DNA of 64,000 nucleotides, from contig DATIYT010000059.1 of NCBI GenBank assembly GCA_035517495.1, forward strand, positions 1-64,000, read 5' to 3'. The notes under the pieces are model-generated. The model did no database searches, had not been told where the DNA came from, and was given only the letters and a program-made list of their open reading frames with translations. Source of the stretch: DASZHJ01 sp035517495. GTDB lineage: Bacteria; Pseudomonadota; Alphaproteobacteria; ATCC43930; CGMCC-115725. Position numbers and translations under genes: made by a program. Of the stretch, positions 42,439 to 50,946 are shown piece after piece. Numbering within the stretch: position 1 is the first letter of the stretch; each line of letters begins with the position of its first letter.

Positions 42439-43929
42439 ATGCGGCTCCTCATCGCCATGATGAAGCACGAGACCAATACCTTTTCTCCCGTGCGCACGGA
42501 TTGGCGGCGATTTCTCGATTGGGGCTCCTATTTCGGCGCCGATGCCCGGCGCGCCTTCGAGGGAACGGCGATGCCGTTCGGCGCTTACCTGAACCTTGCG
42601 CGCGAGATCGGGGCCGAGGTGGAAACCCCGCTTGCCGCGGAGGCGATGCCGAGCGGTCCGGTTGCGGCCGAGGCCTACGAAACCATGGTGACGGCGATAC
42701 TCGACGGCGTGCGGCGGGGCTGCGACGCCGCAATGCTCGATCTGCACGGCGCCATGGTGGCGGAGACGACACCCGACGGCGAAGGAACGTTGCTTGAGCG
42801 CATGCGCGCGATCGCCCCTGACCTGCCGATCGCTGTCACCTGCGACCTGCACGCCAACCTCACCGAAAAGATGGTGCGGAATTCGACAGCGCTCATCGGC
42901 TACAAGACCTATCCGCACGTGGACATGGCGGAGGTCGGCGAGCAGGTGGGGCGCATCCTCCTGCGCGCACTTGCGGGCAAAGTAAGGCCGGTGATGGCTT
43001 GGGAGCGCCGGCCGCTATTGGCACAGACGCTCCGCATGGGAACTGATGACGAGCCGATGCGAGAGTTGATCTCCATGGCGCGGCAGGAAGAACAGCAGGG
43101 GTTGTTGGCAGCGACGGTCTTCGGCGGTTTCCCGCTCGCCGACATGACGGACGCCGGCATGTCTGCGATCGCTGTCGCCGACGGCGAGCGCGGTCCGGCG
43201 GCTGCCGCCGTACGCCGGCTGATGGATAGGGCCTGGGCCCAGCGACAAGACTTCCTCTATCCGCATGAGCCGCTGGATCAAGCTTTGAGCCGCGCCGCGG
43301 CGATTGCCGAAGGGCCGGTCATTCTGCTGGACCACGCCGACAATGTGGGCTCGGGTGGCACCGAAGACGTGATGACGGTGATCCGTGCGGTGCTGGCCAA
43401 GGGCCTGCGCGACGTCGCGGTGGCCGCGGTCTGCGATCCTGCGGCGGTGCGGGAAATGGCCCGCGCCGGAGTCGGCGCCACGATCACGCTCAAGCTCGGC
43501 GGCAAGACCGACATGCCCTCGATCGGTCTCAAAGGTGTACCGCTCGAAATCACCGGCAAGGTTCGCACGCTCAGCGACGGCGAATGGGTGGTGCGAGGTC
43601 CGATGTATACGGGCGTAACCGTGCAAATGGGGCCGACCGCCGTACTCGACACCGGCACCCTGCAGATCGTGGTGGTCTCGCGGCACCACGAGCCCTGGGA
43701 TCTCGGCGTCTTCACCAACGTCGGGATCGACCCCGCGAGCAAGCGCTACCTGCTGCTCAAATCGCGAATCCACTATCGAGCGGGGTTCGCCAAGGTTGCC
43801 AAGGCCACGATCACCCTTGATGGCGAGGGGGTCACCACATCGGACAACACGAAGCTCGATTTCCGCCATTTGCGCCGACCGATCTTTCCGCTCGACCGGC
43901 TGAACGCGCCGCCCGACCGCGAGCGATGA
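42439..43929 (+). CDS. M81-family metallopeptidase (MlrC-like)
   Basis: 496 residues from the ATG at 42439. The N-terminal part has IAMMKHETNTFSPVRTDW, the MlrC hallmark, then DAAMLDLHGAMVAE, VTCDLHANLTEKM and YKTYPHVDMAEVG, which together supply the metal-binding Asp and His residues. The C-terminal MlrC_C domain has LLDHADNVGSGGTEDVMTVIRA and LGGKTD. The family is named for microcystin degradation but is widespread in bacteria, where its physiological substrates are mostly unknown. Five bases separate it from hisI. With the peptide-type binding protein upstream it suggests uptake and cleavage of a small peptide or amide; that link is inferred. Confidence 0.83.
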   Translation: MRLLIAMMKHETNTFSPVRTDWRRFLDWGSYFGADARRAFEGTAMPFGAYLNLAREIGAEVETPLAAEAMPSGPVAAEAYETMVTAILDGVRRGCDAAMLDLHGAMVAETTPDGEGTLLERMRAIAPDLPIAVTCDLHANLTEKMVRNSTALIGYKTYPHVDMAEVGEQVGRILLRALAGKVRPVMAWERRPLLAQTLRMGTDDEPMRELISMARQEEQQGLLAATVFGGFPLADMTDAGMSAIAVADGERGPAAAAVRRLMDRAWAQRQDFLYPHEPLDQALSRAAAIAEGPVILLDHADNVGSGGTEDVMTVIRAVLAKGLRDVAVAAVCDPAAVREMARAGVGATITLKLGGKTDMPSIGLKGVPLEITGKVRTLSDGEWVVRGPMYTGVTVQMGPTAVLDTGTLQIVVVSRHHEPWDLGVFTNVGIDPASKRYLLLKSRIHYRAGFAKVAKATITLDGEGVTTSDNTKLDFRHLRRPIFPLDRLNAPPDRER

Positions 43930-44463
43930 CCAGTACGTGCATACGGGGGCCCTCTGCATTGCAGGAAGCGCGCTTAGGTCGTGGGACCCGCCCAATCGGC
44001 TTTGCTGCGCTGCAACCTAGCCGGCGTCCCGGTAGCGGAGAGAGATACTTGGCGGCCCCGCGGGGTTACTCAAGACTGGACCTCCCAACAAGGCTTGGGA
44101 ATTACGCCCCAAAAGAGCGAAAGTTCGGGTCTGGCCCCTGGGACGCGCCCTCTCGCGACGCCCCCGAGCTAACCTCACGGAGCCTCGCACTCACCGCAGG
44201 AGCGAGCCCTCCGCCGGCAAATCTCTTGTCAGGCCTAAGCCCGCCGCCGAAAGCGATACCCTAATGCCACAGGGGAAAAAAATCGCAATGTATTAGGGGC
44301 GATACCCTTATGTCACAGGTTGACAGATTCACACCGGTGGCCCTTGATAGAGCTAGTTAAATGTCTAGCTCAACTCTGGTGCGCGCGCCAATCCCGCCCG
44401 CATCCCAGTCTTTTGCCTCTTGGGGGGCATGCAGCGACACTGAAACATGAGAGGAACGGACAA
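43930..44463 (+). other. 534-bp intergenic region ahead of the OmpA-like lipoprotein
   Basis: No convincing ORF: the longest open stretch (43926-44264) has a low-complexity Pro/Ser/Arg composition and no motif. The left 320 bases are GC-rich and unstructured to the eye; the right half is AT-richer and contains a paired 21-bp repeat listed separately, so the promoter and operator of the lipoprotein gene are most likely at about 44250-44440. A small RNA cannot be excluded. Confidence 0.4.
44254..44319 (+). repeat. paired 21-bp direct repeat, candidate operator
   Basis: Two 21-base copies at 44254-44274 and 44299-44319 share 19 of 21 bases; the core reads CGATACCC(T)(A/T)ATG(C/T)CACAGG. Their starts are 45 bp apart. 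Between them TATTAGGGG partly mirrors CCCTAAT of the first copy. The pair lies 145-210 bases upstream of the lipoprotein start, where a regulator site would be expected. Confidence 0.5.
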
Positions 44464-45360
44464 ATGTGGCGAATGAACAGGATGCCGAGATTCTTGGCCG
44501 CGGTCGCGGCCCTGTTGCTGCTGGCGGGTTGCTCGAACTGGTCCTTCGCGCCGTCGATGCGCGGCAATCCCCAGAGCTATTGGTTCACGCCCGGCTGGGC
44601 GACGGCAGCGGCTGGCGCGGGTGGCCCGACGTTCCAACAGTCACTGGCCAAGGAATACTCCGATTACTCGGCACAGCTCTCGTCGTGGGGTGACTGGGCG
44701 GACAGCGATTACTTCGCTCGCAAGTCGATCACCACGGCAACTCGGGGCGAGACGCCGCCTGAAGTTGAATCGAACTGGGCGATCCCGCTCGAGTATCCGC
44801 TGGGCTTCCGCACCATGCTGCGGGATGCTCGCGCCAAGCTAGTTGCCGCGCTTGACGCCGGCGGCCGCCAGAACAAGCCGCAGATCGCTGCGGTTGCCCA
44901 AGCACGCTATGACTGCTGGGTAGAGCGGATGGAAGATGACTGGCAGAGCGCTCAGAACGGCGATTGCCGCAAGCAATTCGAAGCCGCTCTCTGTCAGCTC
45001 ACGGGCCAGTGCGGGCCGGCTCCGGTTGGACCGCACCAGTTCAACATCTACTTTGAGTTCGATCGCGCGAACCTCACCGTCGACGCCCGGAAGACCATTA
45101 CCGAGGTGATCGCCGAGTTCAAGAAGGACAACGCGACGAAGATCATCCTCGTCGGCAAGGCCGATCTGACCGGCACTGACGCGTACAACATGGCGCTGTC
45201 GCTGCGGCGTGCCGATGCGGTCAAGGCAGCCCTGGTGGCAGGCGGTATCCCCGCCGGCGCGATCCAGGCAACTGGCGTGGGCTTCCACCAGCCACCGGTT
45301 CCGACGCCGTTCGGTGTAAGAGAACCGCGCAACCGCGTGGTGGAGGTAACGATCCAGTAA
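44464..45360 (+). CDS. OmpA-family outer-membrane lipoprotein
   Basis: 298 residues from the ATG at 44464; another ATG three codons later is also possible. A signal peptide ends in LAGC with the lipidated Cys at position 23. Residues ~25-200 form a specific N-terminal region with Trp-rich stretches (NWSFAPSMRGNPQSYWFTPGW, and YDCWVERMEDDWQSAQNGDCRKQFE). The C-terminal ~95 residues are an OmpA-like peptidoglycan-binding domain: FNIYFEFDRANLTVDARKTI, GKADLTGTDAYNMALSLRRADAVKAALV and GVREPRNRVVEVTI. It would tether the outer membrane to peptidoglycan. It is a single-gene unit with its own upstream repeat and strong terminator, which suggests high expression. Confidence 0.86.
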   Translation: MWRMNRMPRFLAAVAALLLLAGCSNWSFAPSMRGNPQSYWFTPGWATAAAGAGGPTFQQSLAKEYSDYSAQLSSWGDWADSDYFARKSITTATRGETPPEVESNWAIPLEYPLGFRTMLRDARAKLVAALDAGGRQNKPQIAAVAQARYDCWVERMEDDWQSAQNGDCRKQFEAALCQLTGQCGPAPVGPHQFNIYFEFDRANLTVDARKTITEVIAEFKKDNATKIILVGKADLTGTDAYNMALSLRRADAVKAALVAGGIPAGAIQATGVGFHQPPVPTPFGVREPRNRVVEVTIQ

Positions 45361-45381
45361 TCGTCTAGTAGAAGGAATGGG

Positions 45382-45414
45382 AAACGGCGCCGCCTTGCGG
45401 CGCCGTTTTCGTTT
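45382..45414 (+). terminator. rho-independent terminator of the OmpA-like lipoprotein gene
   Basis: AAACGGCGCCGC (45382-45393) pairs perfectly with GCGGCGCCGTTT (45397-45408) around a 3-base loop, followed by TTCGTTT. The hairpin starts 22 bases past the stop codon at 45360. Confidence 0.85.
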
Positions 45415-45499
45415 GGGCGAGCGCAATATTTAGACCGCGCCCCTGGTTTCTCGAGTTGAAACGATGGCGCTCCGGAGGTCACTGCCCGAGCGGCGGAAT

Positions 45500-46825
45500 C
45501 TAACGCGCCGGTTCAGCGGCCATCGCCACTCCGAAGAATTCGAGCTGCCAGCGCATGGCTTCCTCACTCATCGGATACGCATCGCCATTGCGAGGCCTCA
45601 GCGCTTGGGACGGCGGAATCTGCCCAAGCAGCATCTGCAGTTTGACGGCGGCGCGCATGGAGAGGCCCGATTTCCAGGCGAGTGCGGTAACGCCCTTGGC
45701 GCTGTGTGCCGCGAGCACGCGGTCCACCACTTCGAGCGGGGCATCGGCCAGGACAGCGAGTGCCGCGCGCGCGAAGGCGCGGTCGCTGCCAAGCGCACTC
45801 AGCAGGTCGGGCTCGCCGAGTTCGCCCTTCGCCTTAAGGGCGCGTGCACGCATCAATGCCTCGGAAAGCTGGGTTTTCGGTGTCGCCGGCTTGGCGCGGG
45901 GAGCAGCGGCTCGCGTCTGCTCCACTTTCTCTTCCGCCGCGAGCCGCCGCGTCATCACGGCGTTGACCTCGCGGGCCGCTTCCGGATCGAGATCCCGGCG
46001 CGCGCTCAACAGCTCGAGCAACTCGCGGGCGACGAAACGGGCAAGCCGGCTAGCCGCCTTTGCGGGCAGCAGCGGGCGGCGCACCAGCGGACTGTGCCAT
46101 TCCACCACATCGGCCGCGCGATCGATCAAGCGGTCGAGGGTTTCTTCGCGTATCTGCGCGCTCTTATTCTCCAGCAGCGTCGTAATCGCGACGACGTCGG
46201 GCGCGGCACTCAGCGCATCGGCCACCTCGGCGTGCACCTGCGAGCGGCGGGCGATCGCGGCGAGCGCTCCCGGCACCGAAACACTGCGAATGATCTCCAG
46301 CAGATCTTCGTCGGTAAGAACCGGAGAGAATTGCAGCACGGGACCGGCGACCACGATCTCGCTGTCGCGAGCAAGCGCACGTATCACGTCCGCCGGCATA
46401 TTGGCCACGTCCTTCAACACGTCCGCCAACATCTGCCGCACGCGCGTCACCTGGTCGCGCACCAGGATGCGCAGGACATCATAGGTAATCTCGCGCAAGC
46501 GCTGGTGCTGCTCCTCGCTGAGCCCGGGAGTAAGGCGGGCGATCTTTTGCGCGAGCTCAACGCGCACCTCCTCGTCGCTGTCGCGCGCGAGCATGAGATC
46601 GGCCTGGACCGGCGTCGCTTCGTTGGCGGCCACCGCCGCGCGCACGCCGACATCCTTGTCGCCGGCCAAGTAGTACAGCACCTCGGGCCGTACTTCCTCT
46701 CGACTTGCCAACCGGCGTCGCGCATCGGCCTCGGGGCTTTGCAGCAGACGCTTCGATTCCTCGTAGCCGATGGTCTCGGCGCCCGGCCGCCCCGTGCGCA
46801 ACATCCGCTGCAAAAGCCCCATCAT
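45500..46825 (-). CDS. DUF2336 domain-containing protein
   Basis: About 441 residues from the ATG at 46825, which overlaps the stop of the cyclase gene (ATGA). The protein is almost entirely alpha-helical with HEAT-like repeats, e.g. EEVRPEVLYYLAGDKDVGVRAAVAANEATP, DEEVRVELAQKIARLT and VRQMLADVLKDVANMP, as in DUF2336 (PF10098), a family limited mainly to alphaproteobacteria and without a settled function. A Lys/Ala-rich linker precedes a C-terminal module (KSGLSMRAAVKLQMLLGQIPPSQALRPRNG...MSEEAMRWQLEFFG). The tight coupling to a diguanylate cyclase suggests it works with c-di-GMP signalling. Confidence 0.8.
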   Translation of the reverse strand: MMGLLQRMLRTGRPGAETIGYEESKRLLQSPEADARRRLASREEVRPEVLYYLAGDKDVGVRAAVAANEATPVQADLMLARDSDEEVRVELAQKIARLTPGLSEEQHQRLREITYDVLRILVRDQVTRVRQMLADVLKDVANMPADVIRALARDSEIVVAGPVLQFSPVLTDEDLLEIIRSVSVPGALAAIARRSQVHAEVADALSAAPDVVAITTLLENKSAQIREETLDRLIDRAADVVEWHSPLVRRPLLPAKAASRLARFVARELLELLSARRDLDPEAAREVNAVMTRRLAAEEKVEQTRAAAPRAKPATPKTQLSEALMRARALKAKGELGEPDLLSALGSDRAFARAALAVLADAPLEVVDRVLAAHSAKGVTALAWKSGLSMRAAVKLQMLLGQIPPSQALRPRNGDAYPMSEEAMRWQLEFFGVAMAAEPAR

Positions 46826-48489
46826 GCCGGGAGCACCTCTGCGACGGAGCCGGCCGCGGATGCGCAAATGCGCGCCTTGCCGGCCGCCTTGGCGTCATAC
46901 ATGGCCTGGTCGGCGCGCGCCAACAACGCAGCCGGCGTCTCGCCGGCGGCCGGGTTATATGCAGCGAGGCCCATGGACACCGAGAGCGGCCGCCTCGAAT
47001 CACCGGTGAGGCCGGTCAATCCTTCGAAGGCCCGCAATATGCTTTGGCCTCGCGCGAGGCCGGCATCGGCACCGATACCCTCGATCCAGATCACGAATTC
47101 ATCGCCGCCAAGGCGCGCCGCCAGATCGCCGTGGCGGGTGTTCTCGCGGAGTATGCGAGCGAACGCGCGGAGCGCGTCGTCGCCCGCGCCGTGTCCGCCG
47201 CGGTCGTTCACCAGCTTGAAGTTATCGAGATCGAGATAGAGCAGCGCGCCGGCACGGCGCTGCGCCTGCGTTGTGCTCAGCCTGCGTTCCAGCTCGTCGA
47301 CGAAGGCACGGCGGTTAAGCAGTCCGGTGAGTGGATCGGTGCGGGAGAGATGCAGGATGCGTTCGTGATGCACCACCTGCGCAATGGCGATTCCGAGCTG
47401 GTCGGCAACGTCGGTGATAATAGCCCGGTCGGCCTCGCTGAATGGCCCGTCGACCTTGGCCCGCCAGAGCACCAGCGCGCCATTGGTGGCGCCGCGGTAG
47501 CGGGTGCTGAGGCCGCACAGGTGATGGCCGCCCTCGATCCAATTGAGCTCGGCCGCCCCGACCAGATGCTCCTCGACCGCGGTCAAGGTCGCCGGCGATA
47601 CCATCTCGCCCCAGCGGGCCGCGACCTCGGCGCGTTGCTCCACACGCCTGCGCAGCACCGCGCCCCCGCTCGCGCCTGCGGCGAGACTTGCGGCACTCAC
47701 GGCCGCAGACAGCGCCTGCTGCGGCTCGATCTCGTCGCGCATGGTGCGGACCAAGTGGGCCATAAGCCGGTCGCGCAACCGGGCCCGCGCCAATGCCTCG
47801 TCGCGCGCTCGATCCGCGGTCAAATCGCGGCACACACCGCGCGCGCCCTGCAATTTGCCCTCGCGCGAGAACACGGGAACCGCCGACACGTTGAGGCAAG
47901 CGGCGCCGCCGTCGCTGCGGCGGAACCAGAGGTCAAGGTCCGCGATCGGACCGTCGGTCCGGAAAACCTGGATTTGTGCATCGGACGCATCGATCAGATA
48001 TTCGCTGGCACGCCGGCCGAGCAGTTCGGCTGCGCTCCAGCCGAGCGCCCCCTGCGGCGACACAAAAATGAAGGCACCTTCGACATCGGTTTCCCAGGCG
48101 AAATCGCTGACGATCTCGACCAGCGATTTGAAGCGTTGGCGGCTCTCGATCAAGGCATCGCGCAGGCTGGTATCGAGCGCCTGCTCCTGGATGATGACCA
48201 GCACGGCCCTGTCGTTGAGAGGAAGCAACTGCGCTTCGACGACTCGGTCTAAGGCAAGCGCTTCGAGGCTGGCGGTCTGGCAGGCCGCGATCTGCATCCC
48301 AGCCGCCTCCCATTCGCCGGGCCGCAAACGCTCGATTACGCCGGCGCCGCCCTTGTTGAGCGGCTCGGCTCGACCATCACGCTGGACGAGGAGCACGGCG
48401 CCAGGGAATGTCGCGAAGATGGCGGGATCGAGGGCCATACTCCGCGGCATCGGACGGCCGCTCTCCATATATGCTGTCTCGCTCGCCAC
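46822..48489 (-). CDS. PAS-GAF-GGDEF diguanylate cyclase
   Basis: 555 residues. Residues ~113-230 are a PAS domain (FKSLVEIVSDFAWETDVEGAFIFVSPQGALGWSAAELLGR), ~245-378 a GAF-like domain and ~383-545 the GGDEF domain, which has DPLTGLLNRRAF, LLYLDLDNFKLVND, the catalytic GGDEF (461-465) and an inhibitory I-site RHGD (452-455) five residues before it. All catalytic residues look intact, so it should make c-di-GMP from two GTP and be product-inhibited. No membrane helix is evident, so it is probably cytosolic. The N-terminal ~110 residues are another probable PAS-like sensory region. It is transcribed ahead of the DUF2336 gene. Confidence 0.9.
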   Translation of the reverse strand: MASETAYMESGRPMPRSMALDPAIFATFPGAVLLVQRDGRAEPLNKGGAGVIERLRPGEWEAAGMQIAACQTASLEALALDRVVEAQLLPLNDRAVLVIIQEQALDTSLRDALIESRQRFKSLVEIVSDFAWETDVEGAFIFVSPQGALGWSAAELLGRRASEYLIDASDAQIQVFRTDGPIADLDLWFRRSDGGAACLNVSAVPVFSREGKLQGARGVCRDLTADRARDEALARARLRDRLMAHLVRTMRDEIEPQQALSAAVSAASLAAGASGGAVLRRRVEQRAEVAARWGEMVSPATLTAVEEHLVGAAELNWIEGGHHLCGLSTRYRGATNGALVLWRAKVDGPFSEADRAIITDVADQLGIAIAQVVHHERILHLSRTDPLTGLLNRRAFVDELERRLSTTQAQRRAGALLYLDLDNFKLVNDRGGHGAGDDALRAFARILRENTRHGDLAARLGGDEFVIWIEGIGADAGLARGQSILRAFEGLTGLTGDSRRPLSVSMGLAAYNPAAGETPAALLARADQAMYDAKAAGKARICASAAGSVAEVLPA

Positions 48490-48852
48490 CGGCCAGGCCC
48501 TGTCGCCCCAATGTCGATAGGCTGCAAACCTAAGATGGAGGCGTTAGGAAAGCGTTTAGGGGTATTTACAAGGGCGACCCCAAACGCCAAGCGTGCTTGC
48601 GCCCCAAGGCGATAGCAGGTTACCCGAAGAGCGTAGCGCCGGTTGGCTCACGCACCCACGGATCAGGGAAGGGCCCATATGTCGTTCCCTAAAATCGACC
48701 TTTCGCCCCGATCGCTGCCCGCCCCGATCCAAGACAGAGCCGGGCAGCCCCTTTTACACGAGCGATCCTGGAGCAAGCGGCTCGCCCTCAAACTTTGGAT
48801 TGCCACTCATTCGCAATGACGGCGTTGTGGTTTGAACCGACGAACTCCAGGG
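48490..48852. other. 363-bp gene-free stretch
   Basis: Upstream of the cyclase and downstream of the SDR gene, both minus strand. Open stretches up to 80 codons lack motifs. It should contain the cyclase promoter (left part) and ends in a short palindromic element at 48797-48822, listed separately. Confidence 0.4.
48797..48822. repeat. short palindromic element, GTCATTGCGA-type
   Basis: On the minus strand it reads CGTCATTGCGAATGAGTGGC and continues AATCC. ATTGC and GCAAT flank a 9-base loop. The sequence resembles dispersed palindromic elements beginning GTCATTGCGA found in several alphaproteobacteria, but only one copy was noticed here. Confidence 0.4.
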
Positions 48853-49677
48853 TCAGTCCAGAAAGATGTCCGGGAGCAGCGTCTTGGCGGGATCGACTGC
48901 ATAGCGCTTGAGGTCGGTTATCCCCGCGCGCGCCAACACATCCTCGTCGATGAAGAAATTGCCGGTCACCTCACGGCTCGGTTGCGTCAGGATCCAATGC
49001 GCGGCGTCGGCGAGGATTTCGGGCTTGCGGCCCCGCGTCGGATCGATGCCGGGAATCATCTGCAGCGCCGCCGTCATGATGATGGTGCGCGGCCAGAGGG
49101 CATTCACCGCAACGCCGGTCGAGCGGAATTCCGCGGCCATGCCGAGTACGCACATGCTCATGCCGTACTTCGCCATGGTGTAGGCGACGTGCGGCGCGAA
49201 CCAGCGAGCGCTCATGTTGAGCGGCGGCGACAACATGAGGATGTGCGGGTTCGCCGATCGTTTCAGTTGCGGCAGGCACGCCTGCGAGCAGAGGAAGGTG
49301 CCGCGGGTGTTGATCCCCATCATGAGATCGAATCGCTTGATCGGCGTCTCCGCCGTACCGGTGATGCTGATCGCGCTGGCATTATTGACGAGGATATCGA
49401 TGCCGCCGAAGCGGTCCACAGTGGCGGCGACCGCATCCTGGACCTGTTCCTCGAAACGGATATCGGTTGCGAGCGCGAGCGCCTTGCCGCCCGCCGCCTC
49501 GATCTCCGCCGCCGCGGAATGGATGGTTCCCGGCAGCTTCGGATGCGGCTCCGTCGTCTTGGCGGCTATGGCGATATTGGCGCCGTCGCGCGCGGCGCGG
49601 CGCGCAATCGCGAGCCCGATACCGCGCGATGCGCCGGTGATGAAGAGCGTCTTACCTTTGAGATCGGCCATCCGCAT
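48853..49677 (-). CDS. short-chain dehydrogenase/reductase (HSDL2-like)
   Basis: 274 residues; an ATG two codons in (49671) is an alternative start. The classical SDR fold shows TGASRGIGLAIA (TGxxxGxG cofactor loop), ILVNNAS and the catalytic YTMAK. A C-terminal extension of ~50 residues goes beyond the core. The closest resemblance is to HSDL2/hydroxysteroid-dehydrogenase-like SDRs. It is the last gene of the long minus-strand fatty-acid cluster, 27 bp after the NIPSNAP gene, so a role in reducing a beta-oxidation intermediate or ketone is plausible. Confidence 0.82.
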   Translation of the reverse strand: MRMADLKGKTLFITGASRGIGLAIARRAARDGANIAIAAKTTEPHPKLPGTIHSAAAEIEAAGGKALALATDIRFEEQVQDAVAATVDRFGGIDILVNNASAISITGTAETPIKRFDLMMGINTRGTFLCSQACLPQLKRSANPHILMLSPPLNMSARWFAPHVAYTMAKYGMSMCVLGMAAEFRSTGVAVNALWPRTIIMTAALQMIPGIDPTRGRKPEILADAAHWILTQPSREVTGNFFIDEDVLARAGITDLKRYAVDPAKTLLPDIFLD

Positions 49678-49704
49678 CCTCCCGGCGCTTGCGCGGCTAT
49701 CAGC

Positions 49705-50031
49705 TCATTTGACGGAAGAGAACGCGGTTGGAACCAAAATCGAGTTCTCGAGCGATGCGACGATGGGGCCGTCTCGCTCGGTCTCCGCGCGCGCCGAAAG
49801 CCATTGCGGGTCCTTCTGGAAAGCATCCCATTTCTTCTCGCGCTCGGCGAGCGACTCCCACTGCACGAGATAGTAGAGATCCTGGTTGGAGCTGCCGACC
49901 GCGACAGTCCAGAAGCCCGCCTGCTTGATGCCGTGCTTTTGCCACAGGCCGAGCGTGATGGTCTCGAAACGCTTCAAAAGCGCCGGCAACCGGCCGGGCA
50001 TGCAATGATAGACTCGAAGTTCGTAAATCAT
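49705..50031 (-). CDS. NIPSNAP-family protein
   Basis: 108 residues with the NIPSNAP dimeric alpha/beta-barrel pattern: YELRVYHCMPGRLPALLKRFE, GFWTVAVGSSNQDLYYLVQWESLAEREKKWDAFQKDPQW. The family has no settled catalytic role; bacterial members often sit with acyl-CoA metabolism genes, as here between an SDR and an enoyl-CoA hydratase. No signal peptide. The gap to the hydratase gene is 91 bp. Confidence 0.8.
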   Translation of the reverse strand: MIYELRVYHCMPGRLPALLKRFETITLGLWQKHGIKQAGFWTVAVGSSNQDLYYLVQWESLAEREKKWDAFQKDPQWLSARAETERDGPIVASLENSILVPTAFSSVK

Positions 50032-50122
50032 GCGATCCTCCCTTTATGCGAGTGAACGGAGCGATGGTAGTGCGTCTCGCCTCCGGGCACCATCCTGGAG
50101 CCTGATCCAATCGTATGGAGCG

Positions 50123-50920
50123 CTATGTTCCCTGAAAGCGGGCCGGCCGCTTGGCGATGAAGGCATTGACGCCCTCGACGAAATCTTCGCTGCTCGCGCA
50201 GGTCGAAAAGCCTTCGGCTTCTGCCTGAAGCTGCTCTTCGAGCGAGGAGCCGATCGAGCGCGCCAGCAGGCGCTTGGTCGAGGCGTAGGCGCGCGCGGGG
50301 CCGCCGGCAAGACGACGCGCGAGCGCCGCGGTTCGTTCCGGGAGGTCCGTGGCCGGCACCACCCAATTCACGAGACCCCATTCGCGGGCGGTTTTGGCAT
50401 CGAAACGCTCGCCCAGCAGTGCCACCTCCATCGCCCGCTTCATCCCGACCGTCCGCGGCAGGAAGAAGGAGGAGCCGCCGTCGGGGCTGGTTCCGAGATG
50501 GATATAGGCGAGGGTGAAAACCGCATCTTCTGAAGCGATCGCGAGATCGGCCGCCATCAGGAAGCTCATGCCGATACCGGCGACCGGGCCATGCACGCTC
50601 GCGATCACCGGCACCGGGAGCCGCCGCAAGCGGATGATGGTCGGGTGCACCTGGTGGATGAAGCCTTCGAAACGCCGGCGACGTTCTTCCGGCGAGAGTG
50701 GCGTCAGCTCGGTGAAGTATTTGATATTGCCGCCGGCCATGAACCCGCCGCCGGCGCCGCGCAGCACGACCACGCGAAGCCCACGCTCGGCCTCCAGGCG
50801 ATCGATCGCCTGCTCAAGTCCCTCGCGCATGGTGCTGTCGAGCGCGTTCAGCACCTTGGGTCGATTGAAGGTCAAATTGACGACGCCACCCTCGACCTCG
50901 TAGAGCACGGAGTCATTCAT
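50123..50920 (-). CDS. enoyl-CoA hydratase/isomerase family protein
   Basis: 265 residues of the crotonase fold. LTFNRPKVLNALDSTMREGLEQAI, VVLRGAGGGFMAGGNIKYFTEL (oxyanion-hole region) and VIASVHGPVAGIGMSFLMAADLAIASEDAVF are visible, followed by LGTSPDGGSSFFLPRTVGMKRAMEVALLGERFDAKTAREWGLVNWVVP. One acidic catalytic position is replaced in comparison with the mitochondrial hydratase (DGGSSF rather than a Glu-rich pattern), so it may be an isomerase or an atypical hydratase. It lies 26 bp downstream of the acyl-CoA dehydrogenase. Confidence 0.82.
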   Translation of the reverse strand: MNDSVLYEVEGGVVNLTFNRPKVLNALDSTMREGLEQAIDRLEAERGLRVVVLRGAGGGFMAGGNIKYFTELTPLSPEERRRRFEGFIHQVHPTIIRLRRLPVPVIASVHGPVAGIGMSFLMAADLAIASEDAVFTLAYIHLGTSPDGGSSFFLPRTVGMKRAMEVALLGERFDAKTAREWGLVNWVVPATDLPERTAALARRLAGGPARAYASTKRLLARSIGSSLEEQLQAEAEGFSTCASSEDFVEGVNAFIAKRPARFQGT

Positions 50921-50946
50921 CGTGATACCCCCGTCGCTGAAAACGA

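Noticed and set aside
43926..44264. 112-codon open frame in the region before the lipoprotein
   Set aside because: Composition is Pro/Ser/Arg-rich and lacks any motif, ribosome site or homology that I recognise.
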